Source of the DNA: Nelumbo lutea
Lineage: Eukaryota; Streptophyta; Magnoliopsida; Proteales; Nelumbonaceae
Reading direction: 5' to 3'
Assembly (NCBI GenBank): GCA_022828595.1
Contig: JAKGHH010000002.1
Span: forward strand, 45,664,222 to 45,728,221
Length of the DNA: 64,000 nucleotides
The position numbers and the translations under genes are program-made. The notes beneath the pieces are model-generated. The model saw only the letters and a program-made list of their open reading frames with translations, did no database searches and was not told where the DNA came from. Shown piece after piece: positions 1 through 11,424 of this stretch (positions within the stretch are counted from its first letter, which is position 1; each line of letters begins with the position of its first letter).

Positions 1-596
1 TTTTAGGTGGCATTCAGTATGTGTTTGTTTTCCAAGAGCCAGGTTACAAAAAACAATTTCCTACTTTGGTTTTTTTTTTTTCGAAAAATTTTTAAGTGAA
101 AATTGAGAAAAATATATTATTTTACTATAGTTGTTTTTATCATCCATATAAGCATGGATAGTTATGTAGAAAAAACAGATTTCATAGAAGAATAAAAACA
201 TTTTTTTTAGCATTTTCCAGATCTAACCCATTTATTTATTTATTTATTTATTGTTTTGTAGCACAAAACATATTCTTGTTTTTAAACATCAAAAATAGCA
301 AAATAACCTACCAACCAACCACAACCCTAGTTATTTTTTAATAAATGAAGCGCACCCCAAATTAAAAAATTGTGATGATGCGCGACCTGCCAAATTACCC
401 CTCATCAAATTGAATCCCTAATTAGTGTTTGGTAATGCAGTTGTTTTTTCAAAAAAAAAAAAAAAAAAACTGCCATGTCAGTAACATGTAAGTATTTTGA
501 GCAACTTCTTATTTGATTAGACTAATTCAAGTAGAAGTAGTTATGTTTCTTAAGGTTTCTTGATCTTTGAGGTGTTTTCACCTCTTTTGTCCCTAT

Positions 597-974
597 GGCT
601 GCAATTGGAAATATTGCAAATGGAGTGTAAATCCCGTTTTAGGGTAAATTTGCACTCTGGTTCATTTTTCGCCTGTGTTTGATAACATTACATTTATACA
701 TTGACAAATGACAGATCAATGCATATTTACGTTGATAATAAGAATGTAAAGTAAATCAATAAAAAAGAAGTGAATTTGCATTCAAGTGAGCTTTTGATAA
801 AAAAAACATATGCTTTATTAGAATTCATATTTGCATCCATTACAACTAAAAGTCTGTTTGCTAGGAAGGTAAATTTGTCAATGCAAATCTAATCCAGTTT
901 TGCAATTTATATGAACCATTTTATACTCTACATATTTGCATTTACACCTATTTGCATTGTTTCCAAATGCAGCC
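597..974. mobile_element. MITE, GGCTGCA-type terminal inverted repeats
   Basis: The left end reads GGCTGCAATTGGAAA and the reverse complement of the right end reads GGCTGCATTTGGAAA. Similarity continues inward through a GTGTAAAT motif. TAT flanks both ends (594-596 and 975-977), a possible 3-bp target duplication. It has no coding capacity, so it is non-autonomous; a PIF/Harbinger (Tourist) assignment is inferred from size, 3-bp duplication and terminal G-rich repeats. Confidence 0.6.
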
Positions 975-1222
975 TATGTTGCACCTAGGTGTCTTAAACC
1001 AGAGTAAATAATTATGCACCAGAGCCTATATATAAGCACATAGTTGTTAAATTTGCAAAGTTAAAAAATATTGCTTCAAGCAACATACCAAACACCACTC
1101 AAAAAAATTCACTAATGTTGCCCTTCTCCACCTTCAATCGCAATCCAAATACTCCATATACGTGGTAATGAAGCAAACTCACAAGAATTATAAGGATGCC
1201 ATGGCAAATTCCAATTGTCTAA

Positions 1223-1331
1223 GGCTGCATTTGACTTTTTAAAGGACTTATCTTCGTTTTTATGGTAAAATGTTCTTATGAACGACAACAAAGAGATAAA
1301 TCCTTAAAAATAAAGATTGTCAAATACAACC
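1223..1331. mobile_element. Short Tourist-like MITE with TAA duplication
   Basis: A 109-bp hairpin-forming element. The left end GGCTGCATTTGAC matches the reverse complement of the right end (GTCAAATACAACC) with one mismatch. TAA stands directly outside both ends (1220-1222 and 1332-1334), as expected for PIF/Harbinger-type insertion. Confidence 0.7.
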
Positions 1332-1467
1332 TAAATGGAATCCGGATGTAATAGATACAAATACAACGTTGCAAGTAGGTTTAATGAGCACTAAATAAAT
1401 ATTCTAACAACTGTATCAAAAGTTGTTTTAATCTAATATTTTTCAATATGATCATTGTACGGAGTCT

Positions 1468-1575
1468 GGATCTGTTACTCACAGCATTCCTCACGTCGAC
1501 CCTACAGCATGTGAGATGTTCCTAATAAACGGTGGGATGTAATTGTAAGGAGCACTTTCTATGAGTAACAGATCC
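1468..1575. repeat. Hairpin repeat, GGATCTG-ended family
   Basis: The left end GGATCTGTTACTCA is the inverse of the right end TGAGTAACAGATCC. The middle carries the family motif GAGATGTTCC. Relatives with the same ends and core lie near 30573-30746 and 52028-52172, with a half copy near 13140-13210. No coding capacity. Confidence 0.6.
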
Positions 1576-1932
1576 CAATTCATCATGTGCCATCTAATCA
1601 TTGGTGCCTTCAGTCCACGTCAGCCTAATTCCCCTATCCACGCAAAGGAGATGAACGAAAGAGTTGCATAAAGTTGTTGTTTATGACTTACTAGCGTTCC
1701 TCTTTAATTTTTTTTTGGTAAATGCAAGAATACACGGGTATATCTTTATTTATGAGATCTCTACTCCTAAAATCATCTCCGATATATTTATGGAAAATTT
1801 AATCCGAAACTTTCGAACTTTCAAAAGTAGTCTCTAATCTTCAATTCATTTCTACTTCCTACTTTTCTCCCTCGTCAACCAAATTAAACTTTCAAGATTC
1901 GTCTCAGGCGCAAGCTCCGCGATCCCAGCCAG

Positions 1933-2069
1933 GTATGTCTCTCGCTCTAACCTTCTCTCAGTAGTCCGTTCGCTGTGTGTAAATTTAGGGTTTTTATCTT
2001 CAACGGATTTGTTGTTAGGGCTTCTGCTTCTAAACGATTTATTTTTATAATTATTGTTACTATCATTAG
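1933..2069 (+). other. Probable 5'-leader intron of the PWWP gene
   Basis: A strong donor (CAG followed by GTATGT at 1933) and an acceptor (ATTAG ending at 2069) bracket a T-rich 137-bp segment. The intron ends ten bases before the start codon at 2079. Leader introns are common in plant chromatin genes. No transcript confirms it. Confidence 0.55.
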
Positions 2070-2078
2070 GGTTTCGCC

Positions 2079-5000
2079 ATGTCCGGTAACCCTACCACGA
2101 ATGAAGACCCTTCCGAGAACCTCGACCTTAACTCTGACGCAGCCCAGCTCGAAGAGCAGGACAAGAGTTCTAGCATTAGGGTTACGGAATCTACAGTTGC
2201 TGTCAGTGCCTCCGTGATTGAAACCCTAACGGAAGATCACTCAAAAGGTGATGGGCAGACCGGAGATCCTCCCCCCGAAGGAGAAAGTGACGAGCTTGGA
2301 GCTCGTGGGGAAGGAGAGAATCTGGTAGAGCCATTGCTTCGAGCTTCTGAGATTCATCCCGAGGGAACGAACTCTCATGGGGCGGAAGAAGATGTGAAAG
2401 AGGCAGCACCTCCTGTTGTTTTGCTCAAGGAGACTATAACCGAAACAACTGTTCAAGAAATCCAAGTTGAAACCCTAGCAGAGGAGCCCTCGGATAGTCA
2501 TGTTCCTGTCGAGGACTCACTCAGTGAAGGAGAATTCAACGGGCATGGGGTTTGTGGTGAAGGAGGGAATGCACAATCATTGACCCTTGGTTCTGACGTT
2601 TATGTTGATGGGAAGGTCATCCATGGGGCAGATGGTAATTCGAATGAAGAGGTGGGAAATGCTGGTTCGGTCAAGGAGGAGGATGTGGAGAGAGAAATGA
2701 AAACTGTAACTGCAGGCAGAGGCAGTAGTGGGAAAGATGGAATCAACAGTTACCAAGAAGAAGATGGTAGTTGTTGTGCTTCTGATGCTGAAGTGGGAAA
2801 GATGGAATCAACTGTTGAACAAATCCAGGTCGTGGATGGAGGGGCAGAGGCAGTAGTCCAAAATCCAGACTATTTAGAACCCAAAGACAATGACCTGGGG
2901 AGAAATCCGAGCTTGGAGGTTGAGGGATGCAGAGAAGAAAAGATTGCTGGAGATGCAGATCCTTTGGTAAGTGTTCAATCCTTAATGAGTGCTGATGATA
3001 ATAGAGCTCTTACTGGGGGGAGCCCGGGTAATTGCAAAGAGAGTAGTTCTATGCAAGACCATATACAAGATACGGTTGGTCAAGCTGCTCCAAACAGACT
3101 TCCCGAGGTTGGTGGATCTCAAGCAGCAATTTCAGATGCTTCACTGCATGATACGGCTGAAGCTGATTTTGACCAATTTACTGAACCTGCTGAACCTTTG
3201 CCAGAGGGGAACCTGGAGGCAGAGGCCGGGGTAGCTGATGCTCGCGATTTTAGTCATGAAGACCAAACTGTTTGCCCACCTTTATCTGAGCAGGGAACTC
3301 ATGTGGTGGAAAATCAAGCAGTAATTTGTTGTGGTAACCAGGTTGAAAATCAAAATGTGGAGATTGCTAGACAAAGTACAGGTGTTGAACAGCAGGAAAA
3401 AATGGAGAAGACTGCTCCAAATCAGGAAGGTTTAAATCATGGAAATGCCTCCTTTGAGGATTACTGGAGGCAGACTGCTCCAGAAGAAGACAGTGTTTTT
3501 GCTGTTTCTGATGCTTCACTTCCTGATAAAGTGGAAACTGATTTTGATCAGGTTACTGAACCCGGTGAACCTTTGTCAGAGGGGAACCAGGAGTCTGAGG
3601 CTAGGGTAGCTGATATTTGTGGTTCCACTTATGAAGATCAAAGTGTGTGCCCACATTTCTCTGATCAGGGACATGTACTGGAAAATCAGGCAATGGAAGT
3701 GGAAGTTGAGACTCAAGCAGTTGGTTGTTCTGGTAGCCAGGTTGAAAATGAGAAAATAGATATTGCTGGACAAGGTACAGGTGCTGAACAGCAGGAAAAA
3801 ATGGAGGTGACTGCTCCAAATCAGGAAGGTTTAAATCATGAAAGCATCTCCATTGAAGATAGCCACACTGCTTATGACTTGCCACCAGAAGAAGATAGTG
3901 TTTTTGCAGTTTCTGACGCTTCATTGCATGATAAGGTTGAAGCTGATTTCGATCAAGTTATTGAACCTTTACCTGAGGGGAGCCTGGAGGCAGAGGCTGG
4001 GGTAGCTAGTGTTTGCAGTTCTACTCATGAAGACCGAAGTGTTTGCCCACCTTTATCGGAGCAGGAAACTCATGCAGTGGAAAATCATGCAATGGAAGTG
4101 GAAGTTGAGACTCAAGCAGTTGGTTGTTCTGGTAGCCAGGATGAGAATAAAAAAATAGAGATTGCTGGACAAGGTACATGTGTTGAACAGCAGGAAAAAA
4201 TGGAGGAGGCTGCTCCAAATAAGGAAGGTTTAAATCATGGAAACACCTCAGATGAGGATAACTGTACTGCTTATGACTTGCCACTAGAGGAAGACAGTGT
4301 TTTTGCTGTTTCTAACTTAGTTTGGGGCAAAGTGAAGAGTCATCCCTGGTGGCCTGGACAGATATTTGATTCTTCAGATTCATCAGAGAAAGCACTGAAA
4401 TATCGCAAAAAGGATAGCTTTCTTGTAGCATATTTTGGGGACCAAACTTTTGCTTGGAATGAAGCATCATTATTGAAGCACTTTGGCACACATTTCTCAG
4501 AGATGGAGAAGCAGAACAATTCAGTGGCATTCCGTACTGCAGTCAACTCTGCTCTGGATGAGGTTTCCAGACGGGTGGAGTTGGGGATGTCCTGTTCCTG
4601 CACATCGGAAGAAGTATACACAAAGATCAAATCACAAATTATTGAAAATGCTGGGATACGGGAAGAGTCAAGTAAAAGAGATGGTGTGGACAGATCTCTG
4701 AGTGTGAGCTCCTTTCAATCTCAGAAACTTGTGGAGTATATCAGAGCATTAGCACGTAGTCCATCTGGTGGAGCTGATAGACTGGAACTTGTGATAGCTA
4801 AGGCTCAATTATTAGCTCTATGTCGTTTAAAGGGTTATACCAAGTTGCCTGAGTTCCAGTTCTGTGGAAGGTTGTTGGAGAATGACACAGAATTATTGCT
4901 TGCAGAGGAGAGAAATTATTCTGAAGAAGTAGCTCAGCATTTGACCCCGGTTAATTTGAACGATCAAGAGAATGTGCCTTCTGGAAAAGGAAAGTTGTCA

Positions 5001-6296
5001 GGTCGAGGTAGCTCTTCTCGTAAACGCAGGAGCATTTCACAGGAAAGCTCATATCCGAGGAAAAAAGAACGAAGCTTGTCAGAGTTGATGGATGAGAAGG
5101 AGGCTTCTTCAAATGTTGTAAATGGTGATGAGTCTGATAGGAAGTCTGCTTCTAAGGTATTGTCTTCTGGCAAGAAACGTAAGTCTGACTCTATTCCTGA
5201 GGATTCAAAGGTAGAGAATGGGAAAAGAAATCTTTCCTCACCAGGAGCTGCTGATGCTGAGACCCCAAATCATAAGCAATCTTTTAAGGTTGGGGACTGC
5301 ATCCGTAGAGTAGCAAGCAAATTGACTGGGTCGCCGCCGATCCTCAAGTGTAGCAGTCAAAGTCTTAGGAAAAGTGCAGCTAAAGTAGGTCGAAACAGTG
5401 AGAAATCTGAAGGAATTGGTACTGATGTCTCTCATACTCCTGAAGTGTCCAAAAAGGGTGGAATGACAGAATGCTCTTCCCCAGGTGAGATGCTATCCCA
5501 GCTTTGCTTGGCTGCACGAGATCCCATAAAAGGATACAGTTTTCTGACTGTAATACTTAGTTTCTTTTCAGATTATAGGAATTCAATAATCGTTTATAAG
5601 CGTGGGTCAGGAAAACACAAGAAATCCTTGGAGAAAGTGAATAGTGGTAAAACAGAAGATGTAAATAAAGAACCACCTACCTCTGATGCTGATTCTGCTG
5701 AAGCATTTGATTTTGATGAAGATGTCAAAGACTCATATTGGACTGACAGGATTGTTCATATCAGTTCTGAGGAGCAGCTATCAAAGAAGGGCCGAAGGAG
5801 AAAAGGAGAAACTCAGCTTGAAAGCCTCACAAAGAATGACATGTTAATTGCTGAATCAGAAAGTTCTCTTCAGTTGAGCCCCATATTGGACCCTAAACAA
5901 CAGAACTCTGATGGCTTTTATGAATTGGCAATGGAGAAGCCAGTAGGAATTGTGGAGGCGAAGTATGAGGAAGAATTCTCCCCAACAGCATTAATACTGA
6001 ACTTTGCTGAGGTTGATTCTGTCCCTTCAGAAATGAATCTGAATAAGATATTTAAACGTTTTGGACCTTTGAAGGAATTAGAAACTGAGGTCTTAAAGGA
6101 AACAAATTCTGCAAAGGTGGTCTTTAAGAGGCGTGCTGATGCAGAAGTGGCTTGTAGTAGTGCTGGGAAGTTTAGCATCTTTGGATCTGCATTTGTTAGC
6201 TATCAGCTCAGGTATTTATCATCACCACCTCCCAAAATGCCAGGAAGTGCCACAATACAGGGTAGAAGAGCTGCAATTTCCACAGATGGCAATTGA
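2079..6296 (+). CDS. PWWP-domain protein, PDP family (Polycomb-associated)
   Basis: A single open frame of 1405 codons. The N-terminal half is acidic and low in complexity and includes three tandem repeats (about residues 350-742). A PWWP domain follows (about 746-840, signature HPWWPGQ), the methyl-histone/DNA reader of nuclear chromatin proteins. Then come a basic Lys/Arg/Ser-rich middle with nuclear-localisation-like clusters, a conserved block containing QLCLAARDP and GYSFL (about 1135-1165), and an RRM-like fold at the C-terminus (about 1300-1385, ALILNFAEV...KRFGPL). PWWP followed by this block and an RRM-like end is the layout of plant PDP proteins, which in Arabidopsis work with MSI4/MSI5 and PRC2 in H3K27me3 silencing. 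That role is inferred by family. The ATG follows the leader intron. A pyrimidine tract ending in CAG near 5570 resembles an acceptor, but the sequence across it is conserved coding. Confidence 0.88.
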   Translation: MSGNPTTNEDPSENLDLNSDAAQLEEQDKSSSIRVTESTVAVSASVIETLTEDHSKGDGQTGDPPPEGESDELGARGEGENLVEPLLRASEIHPEGTNSHGAEEDVKEAAPPVVLLKETITETTVQEIQVETLAEEPSDSHVPVEDSLSEGEFNGHGVCGEGGNAQSLTLGSDVYVDGKVIHGADGNSNEEVGNAGSVKEEDVEREMKTVTAGRGSSGKDGINSYQEEDGSCCASDAEVGKMESTVEQIQVVDGGAEAVVQNPDYLEPKDNDLGRNPSLEVEGCREEKIAGDADPLVSVQSLMSADDNRALTGGSPGNCKESSSMQDHIQDTVGQAAPNRLPEVGGSQAAISDASLHDTAEADFDQFTEPAEPLPEGNLEAEAGVADARDFSHEDQTVCPPLSEQGTHVVENQAVICCGNQVENQNVEIARQSTGVEQQEKMEKTAPNQEGLNHGNASFEDYWRQTAPEEDSVFAVSDASLPDKVETDFDQVTEPGEPLSEGNQESEARVADICGSTYEDQSVCPHFSDQGHVLENQAMEVEVETQAVGCSGSQVENEKIDIAGQGTGAEQQEKMEVTAPNQEGLNHESISIEDSHTAYDLPPEEDSVFAVSDASLHDKVEADFDQVIEPLPEGSLEAEAGVASVCSSTHEDRSVCPPLSEQETHAVENHAMEVEVETQAVGCSGSQDENKKIEIAGQGTCVEQQEKMEEAAPNKEGLNHGNTSDEDNCTAYDLPLEEDSVFAVSNLVWGKVKSHPWWPGQIFDSSDSSEKALKYRKKDSFLVAYFGDQTFAWNEASLLKHFGTHFSEMEKQNNSVAFRTAVNSALDEVSRRVELGMSCSCTSEEVYTKIKSQIIENAGIREESSKRDGVDRSLSVSSFQSQKLVEYIRALARSPSGGADRLELVIAKAQLLALCRLKGYTKLPEFQFCGRLLENDTELLLAEERNYSEEVAQHLTPVNLNDQENVPSGKGKLSGRGSSSRKRRSISQESSYPRKKERSLSELMDEKEASSNVVNGDESDRKSASKVLSSGKKRKSDSIPEDSKVENGKRNLSSPGAADAETPNHKQSFKVGDCIRRVASKLTGSPPILKCSSQSLRKSAAKVGRNSEKSEGIGTDVSHTPEVSKKGGMTECSSPGEMLSQLCLAARDPIKGYSFLTVILSFFSDYRNSIIVYKRGSGKHKKSLEKVNSGKTEDVNKEPPTSDADSAEAFDFDEDVKDSYWTDRIVHISSEEQLSKKGRRRKGETQLESLTKNDMLIAESESSLQLSPILDPKQQNSDGFYELAMEKPVGIVEAKYEEEFSPTALILNFAEVDSVPSEMNLNKIFKRFGPLKELETEVLKETNSAKVVFKRRADAEVACSSAGKFSIFGSAFVSYQLRYLSSPPPKMPGSATIQGRRAAISTDGN
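3126..4304 (+). repeat. Three tandem in-frame repeats inside the PWWP gene
   Basis: Units begin at 3126, 3501 and 3906 (375, 405 and 399 bp, all multiples of three). Each starts with a (V/I)SDASLxD-like motif, continues through DFDQ, VCPxxS, ENQA and EQQEKME landmarks, and ends in EEDSV or a close form. The third unit ends exactly where the PWWP domain begins, and the domain's first residues (FAVSN...KV) resemble the start of each unit. Confidence 0.85.
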
Positions 6297-8530
6297 ACTT
6301 GATTTTTCTCTACACAAAAGGAAATGACTTGTAAGTCCTGGTCTTCTCATCTGAAGCTTCCACCTCATTTTAGTGCTGATTGAAGTTATTTTATTTATTT
6401 TTTTTGAGGAAATACTGATAACTAGGAAACAATGGTGGTTTGCCAAATCCAGCTTATATGGCTTTGCATACGAGGTGTTATATAACATTTAGCTCTTTGC
6501 ATATAAGTTATCCTTTAGGCATGAAATTATCAAATATGGGGGTTTCTCTTCTTTTCTTTTTCATATTTCTTTGGCATATGGGATCTCTTAGTTTAGAATT
6601 GTTGGACATTCTCGTATTCATTAAAAAAAAAGTGTTGGACTTTCTCTCAACTTCCTTTATCCTGCAAATGTGAGGCATAAGTTAAGGTTTTCTAGCAGTA
6701 TAATGGCACAAGATGTTGACATTTGATTAGACAACCCTGTCTATGATCATTGGCCTAAAACCGACCTTTAGTATCATCATTCGAGCATCCTTTAAGGTGA
6801 TTGACTAGATTTTTCCAGCTTCACTCGATTGTGTTGGTGGCTAGTAGTTTACCAGATATTTAGTCACCCTATTTGTGGTCCTGCACTTGCATGCAAGTCA
6901 TGTTCTGTAATGCTAGATCATTCCTGTTTCCTTATATTTTGTTTCCCCTTTTTGTTTCTGACAGTTTTGTGTTGGTTTACTGTCCAGTTCAGGTGCTGCT
7001 TAGGGACTGGTGTCAGTTTCCTTGCAAAGTCTGAAATATTGAAGCTGTTGACAAGTAGTTGCTTAAACCACCGAAGATGGTAATTGCCCTATTAGGTTTA
7101 TTGTTCGATCAAGACTTTCCATCCTTTTTGCTCTTGAGCTCTTCCTGTTTGTATTTTAGTCTCGACAATTGATGTCTACATGCTCTTTGTTGTGAAATCT
7201 CATGACCTCTTGTCCTAGTGTATGATCTATATTAGCTGATTTTACCTGTATATGTAATGCCATTGATGACTGGAAACTTCTAAGTTTCTGTAGTGAAATT
7301 GCAATCCTATAATTCATATCAGGATTCAAATTTTATGTTTCGGATAGAGTAAACTACTATTAACCATTTTCCATGTCTGGATTGACTGAGGTATTTATCC
7401 ATCCTTCTTGTTTTGAATTACTGAAAAGATGCCTTCTAACTGGTTCCTCATTGTTTTTTGCTTTCATTCTTTGGTAGGCCATCCATGGTGTGTTTCTTTT
7501 AATCAATTTCTAATTACCGATTTACTTCTCCTCATATGAATATTTAGTATGTTATGTCTACCTAATTCACTATCTTTTTTGAGCAAGATTGTAGCATGAT
7601 TTTGGTCAATAGGAAATACTGCATTTTGTAGAAGCTTAAATGATGCAGATGAAGCTGAAAGTTGTTTTTCTCCAGAAGAATTGACAAGACAAATTTTGAA
7701 GGGTTAAAGCAATGCTTGGTTAAAGTTATCGTTGTTTGAAGAATTGAGTGCTGAGCAAAAAATGATTCTTTTTTTTTTTTAAGATGAATTTTTAAGCTTA
7801 AAAGAATTGAGTATTGAACCCATAAAAGTGATACTTAGTCAAGCATGCCAAACAGAGCTTTCTTATTGAACCTACCATATCCTTAATCTATCCAAGTTGG
7901 GGAGAGATTCTTTGTAGACCTCGTCACGCTTCCAGGGCTTCAATTTGGCGTTAGCTCCTTAAAATCATCTTTTATTGTTTGATGGACCAAATAAATATAT
8001 TAATAAATAGTATACCGTTATGATTATGCGATAAAAATAAGCACGTTTTCGGCAGTATGTATGATTTTGTTATTTAAAACTGAATTAACTGGCATCTATG
8101 CAAAATTATATATATATTTCTGATGTGGCCATTGTTCTCCTCTTTTGAAAATCCAAGTCATATATATTGAAAACCTAAAAGCACTTTAAAATACCTTGCG
8201 GGCTGGGCCTGGCTTGAAGTGTTGGAACTGGGCCTAGCCTGAAAATTTGCGGGCTTGATTCAGGCGCAGGCCCGGGTGAAGATGATCAGCTCTACAATAG
8301 ATTATAGATCTTTCAATATTCGGCTAGGCCGCTAGGGAAGATGCACCGGCACTTGGTTTTTTTTAATAACGCGCATCAATAATTCTCTTCTTCCTTTATT
8401 ACTTACAAGTTGCTTTCCGCGCAAATAAATGGACAGGAGGGAGATAACAAGGAGGCAAAGCGCCGTTTGGGATCAGGCATGGCTATAGGGGGATGCTTCT
8501 AACTCCTAAGTCGAGGACAGAGAGAAACAC
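6297..8530. other. 3' flank of the PWWP gene, no gene seen
   Basis: The 3' UTR of the PWWP gene should occupy the first few hundred bases. Beyond it the sequence is AT-rich with no open frame resembling a protein. Around 8190-8290 there is a degenerate GGGCC-rich stretch related in composition to the GC-rich MITE found inside both retrotransposons. Confidence 0.5.
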
Positions 8531-8549
8531 TACACTATTTGATAGGGGT

Positions 8550-8970
8550 ACAGCTAGGGGGGTCAATCGGACTGGATTTGGTCCAATCCGATCCTGTCCA
8601 ATGCGAGTTCATTATAAATGGACCAGGTCCAGTCTAATTTAATGAATGTTATGGACCAATTTGGATTGGTCTAATTCAATGTCTGGACCGTCCAATCTGT
8701 TTAAATTCATTTTGATTTACACTGGTTTCAATCCAAACCCGGTCTATTGACACATATTCTTATCTTATATCAATGGACCAGATATTGGTTTAATCCAACC
8801 CAATCCAATACAAATTTGTTATAGATGGACCAGGTCCAATCCAATCTAATTAATATTTTGGATCAGATTGGTTCAATCCAGTATGTTTTGTTGGTCTGTC
8901 CAATCTGTCCAAACCGATTTTGGATTAGATGGGATGCAATCCAAAACCGGTCCATTGACACTGTACAATT
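8550..8970. repeat. GGTCCAATC-rich degenerate repeat
   Basis: A roughly 400-bp region repeating variants of GGTCCAATCC and GGACCAGGTCCA on both strands. It seems to hold two related halves: TTGACAC occurs near 8748 and again near 8960, and the outer ends (GTCAATCGGACTGG against the inverse of CCGGTCCATTGACAC) are imperfectly inverted. It is probably two abutting copies of a non-autonomous inverted-repeat element. Confidence 0.5.
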
Positions 8971-9329
8971 CGGGTTCAAATTTTGAGAGAAGCCCAATCC
9001 GAGCCCCCCCAATGAATAGTAGATATACATGGGAACTATTCAAGTTATTAGCCGGTTACATCCAAAAGTTGGCCAGCTTATCCCTGCGTTCGGTGTACCT
9101 ATTAATTGGTTGGATAGGAGAGAAACATGTACATTTTTTATTGCATGAGAGTAAGCAGGAGCAAAGTGGATTTGAATTTGATCCCACCAAACGAAATGAC
9201 TAGCCCTAAGAAGGAACTTGAACTTTGCTAAAACACAGAATGCCCGGTCTTTCTCTCTCTCTAACAAAATTCTGGTATTCATGCAATTGACAAACCCAAT
9301 TCTGCCTCCAAGTCCATCTGGCCTAATCC

Positions 9330-9735
9330 ATGTGCAACCTAAATGATTTTTTGGGTGATGAGTTCAGTAGACTGAACTCTAAAAAGGCTATGATTTTTTG
9401 TGTGCTCGGTGACACTCTCTACAGGAGATCACTGGATGGCCTCCTTCTAAGATGCCTTTTCAAGGCAGAAGCCCATGCAGCAATGAAAGAAGCTCATGAG
9501 GGCACGTGTGGAGAATATCAAGGCGACAAGCATCTCCATCAACACCTATTCTGAGTAGGATACTACTGACCACGGTGTGCCCGCCAATGCCAGGCCTGTC
9601 AATATCATGGAAACATAATTCATCTCCCACTAAACCTGGAAGAAGCCTATTGGTCATTTCAGTGCTGGGGGATGGACCTCATTGGCTCTGTCAATCCCCC
9701 TTCCACAAAGGGTGCAATAAATTCCAAGTGTTAAT
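9330..9735 (+). pseudogene. Ty3/gypsy integrase fragment (zinc-binding region)
   Basis: Translations spread over shifted frames carry the gypsy integrase N-terminal landmarks LYRRSLDG, EAHEGTCG, then CQACQYHGN and a GMDLIG catalytic-core start. The fragment lacks RT and LTRs and has frameshifts. It is an isolated relic, not part of the large element at 13929-24375. Confidence 0.65.
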
Positions 9736-9758
9736 ACCCTTACACTTTATATTCATGG

Positions 9759-10193
9759 GGCTCAGTTTGTTTGTATTATGAATTTCATTTGCACCGGTGT
9801 AAATGTATAGAAAAGCAAATAGATTGAGTGGAAATTCATTTTTTGGTTTTAGATTTGACTGCTTTATTTGTTTGTGAGAAGTAAAATGAAGTGGTGCCCA
9901 CTTTATATGAAAGAGAATGAAGAGGGGGTTATTTGTTTGGAAGTGTAATAGGAATCGAGATGATGTGATCCCCACTTTATATGAGAGAGAGTCGAAGGAG
10001 GAAGTTGATATAAATTTTGCATTAATTTTTGAAATGCAAAAGTTGCACTGCCAATGATTATAAATGAGACAAAAGATACAAATCTTGTATGAAGTAGGGG
10101 TGCAAATCATAACTACAAACAAACAGATGTAAAACTGAATTGGGTACTAAAATTGTATTCACTTAGATTTGCCCTCCAAACAAACAGAGCCTG
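9759..10193. mobile_element. MITE with GGCTCNGTTTGTTTG ends
   Basis: The left end GGCTCAGTTTGTTTG is inverted at the right end (CAAACAAACAGAGCC). The interior has hairpin-prone duplicated segments (near 9900 and 9975, both with CCCACTTTATATGA). No coding capacity. Exact ends and any target duplication are unclear. Confidence 0.55.
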
Positions 10194-10500
10194 AAGAACA
10201 AATGCTCAAACAAATCCAAATGCAGCCTAGATTTTACTATGTTCTTGAGAAAGGAACCTGCTTATCTAGTCAATGATTATGGAGTTCAGTTTGATGGAAG
10301 TTCAAAGTATCCGTATTTGCTAAAGATGTTACAGGGATAGAAAATAATATGGGAATAATCTTCTGTTAGGAAATGCCCACAGAAATAGGGATATTGGTAA
10401 AGTTTTCAATCTAAAATTTGTCCCATGAATAGGTGCTACAAACCATATTGCCATGTAGAACTTTGAAAATTTCCATGGATAGGTTGTGAAATTCCTTAAA

Positions 10501-10890
10501 GGCTGCATTTGGTTGCAGTGCAAATCTGAACTAGATACATTATTTGCATCCAATTCAGTTTTGCATCTCTTTATTTACAATTATGATTTGAACTCCCACC
10601 TGATACGTGATTTGTACTTTATTGTCTTATTTATGGCAGTGTCAATTTTACATCTCAAAAAACTGATGCAAAATTTACATCACTTTCCACCTACCTCCGA
10701 CCACATCATCTTTTCTACCTCAATCCAAAATAAATAATCGTCCTACTACCTCCACTCTCTAGAATATAAGATGGGACCACCATTTTACTTGCAGTTTTAC
10801 TTTTTCACAAACAAACAGGATAAGGTCAAATCTAAATTGGCCTATTTACACCGGTGTAAATGAAAGTTTCACTGTAGCCAAACACGACAT
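10501..10890. mobile_element. Degenerate MITE, GGCTGCATTTGG-type
   Basis: It opens with GGCTGCATTTGGTTGCAGTG and closes near CACTGTAGCCAAACACGAC, an imperfect inversion. The interior shares TTTGCA and ACACCGGTGTAAA motifs with the elements at 597-974 and 9759-10193. Limits are approximate. Confidence 0.45.
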
Positions 10891-11168
10891 TAAGAACAAC
10901 TTTCAACTTTCTTTTTCTCTCTTCTTTTCTGTCAATCAATCCAAACACATGACTGGCCAATTCATCCAAAGAATTACATATATTTAAAATTTAGTAATTT
11001 ACTCGATCTCTTTTTTCAATGGTTTTCGTTGATGTCAGACCAAGTTGAAAGGATGACTGCACTACTCTTCAATGGTCAACAAGTACAATAAACACCATCA
11101 TTTGTTTATCCGACTTTTCTAGATTTTTAAAAATTTTGCCTCAAATTATCTAAGAGACTGAATATTTA

Positions 11169-11424
11169 GGCCACTTTTGGTTTGCAGGAATAGGGGTTTG
11201 AATTCGGAATTGGAATTGGTTAGGCGAAATCAGGATTTCATTCTCATTTCTGTTAGAATGGTATTCCCCATTTGAGAGAATGGCCATTCCTTACCTCTCC
11301 CTTGAGAATGAGATCCTAAATTTTCATTCCCATTCCTGTTTGAACAAAACAGATTATGAGAATAAATCATTCCGATTGCGATGAAGATTTCAATTTCAAC
11401 TCCAACTATGAATCAAACGGACCC
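11169..11424. mobile_element. Tourist-like MITE, family A, TTA duplication
   Basis: This 256-bp element begins GGCCACTTTTGGTTTG, ends CAAACGGACCC, and is bordered by TTA on both sides (11166-11168 and 11425-11427). The body carries GGAATAGGGG and repeated ATTCC-rich stretches. Relatives are at 39030-39331, 46495-46685 and 46848-47129, with a decayed piece near 28850-28970. Confidence 0.75.

Larger units (their letters stand above)
1..1932. other. Gene-free upstream region with MITEs
   Basis: No coding region is supported here. The stretch is AT-rich, has homopolymer runs (poly-A near 451-469) and holds at least three small inverted-repeat elements, listed separately. The last 100-200 bases should contain the core promoter and 5' leader of the PWWP gene that follows; I see no unambiguous TATA box. 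Confidence 0.6.

Noticed and set aside
3576..4284. Repeated minus-strand frames inside the PWWP gene
   Set aside because: They are shadows of the tandem repeats on the coding strand.
5523..5575. A possible intron in the PWWP gene (pyrimidine tract ending TTTTCAG)
   Set aside because: The reading frame continues through it and the encoded GYSFLTVILSFFSDYRNS-like stretch is conserved in plant PDP proteins, so it is coding.
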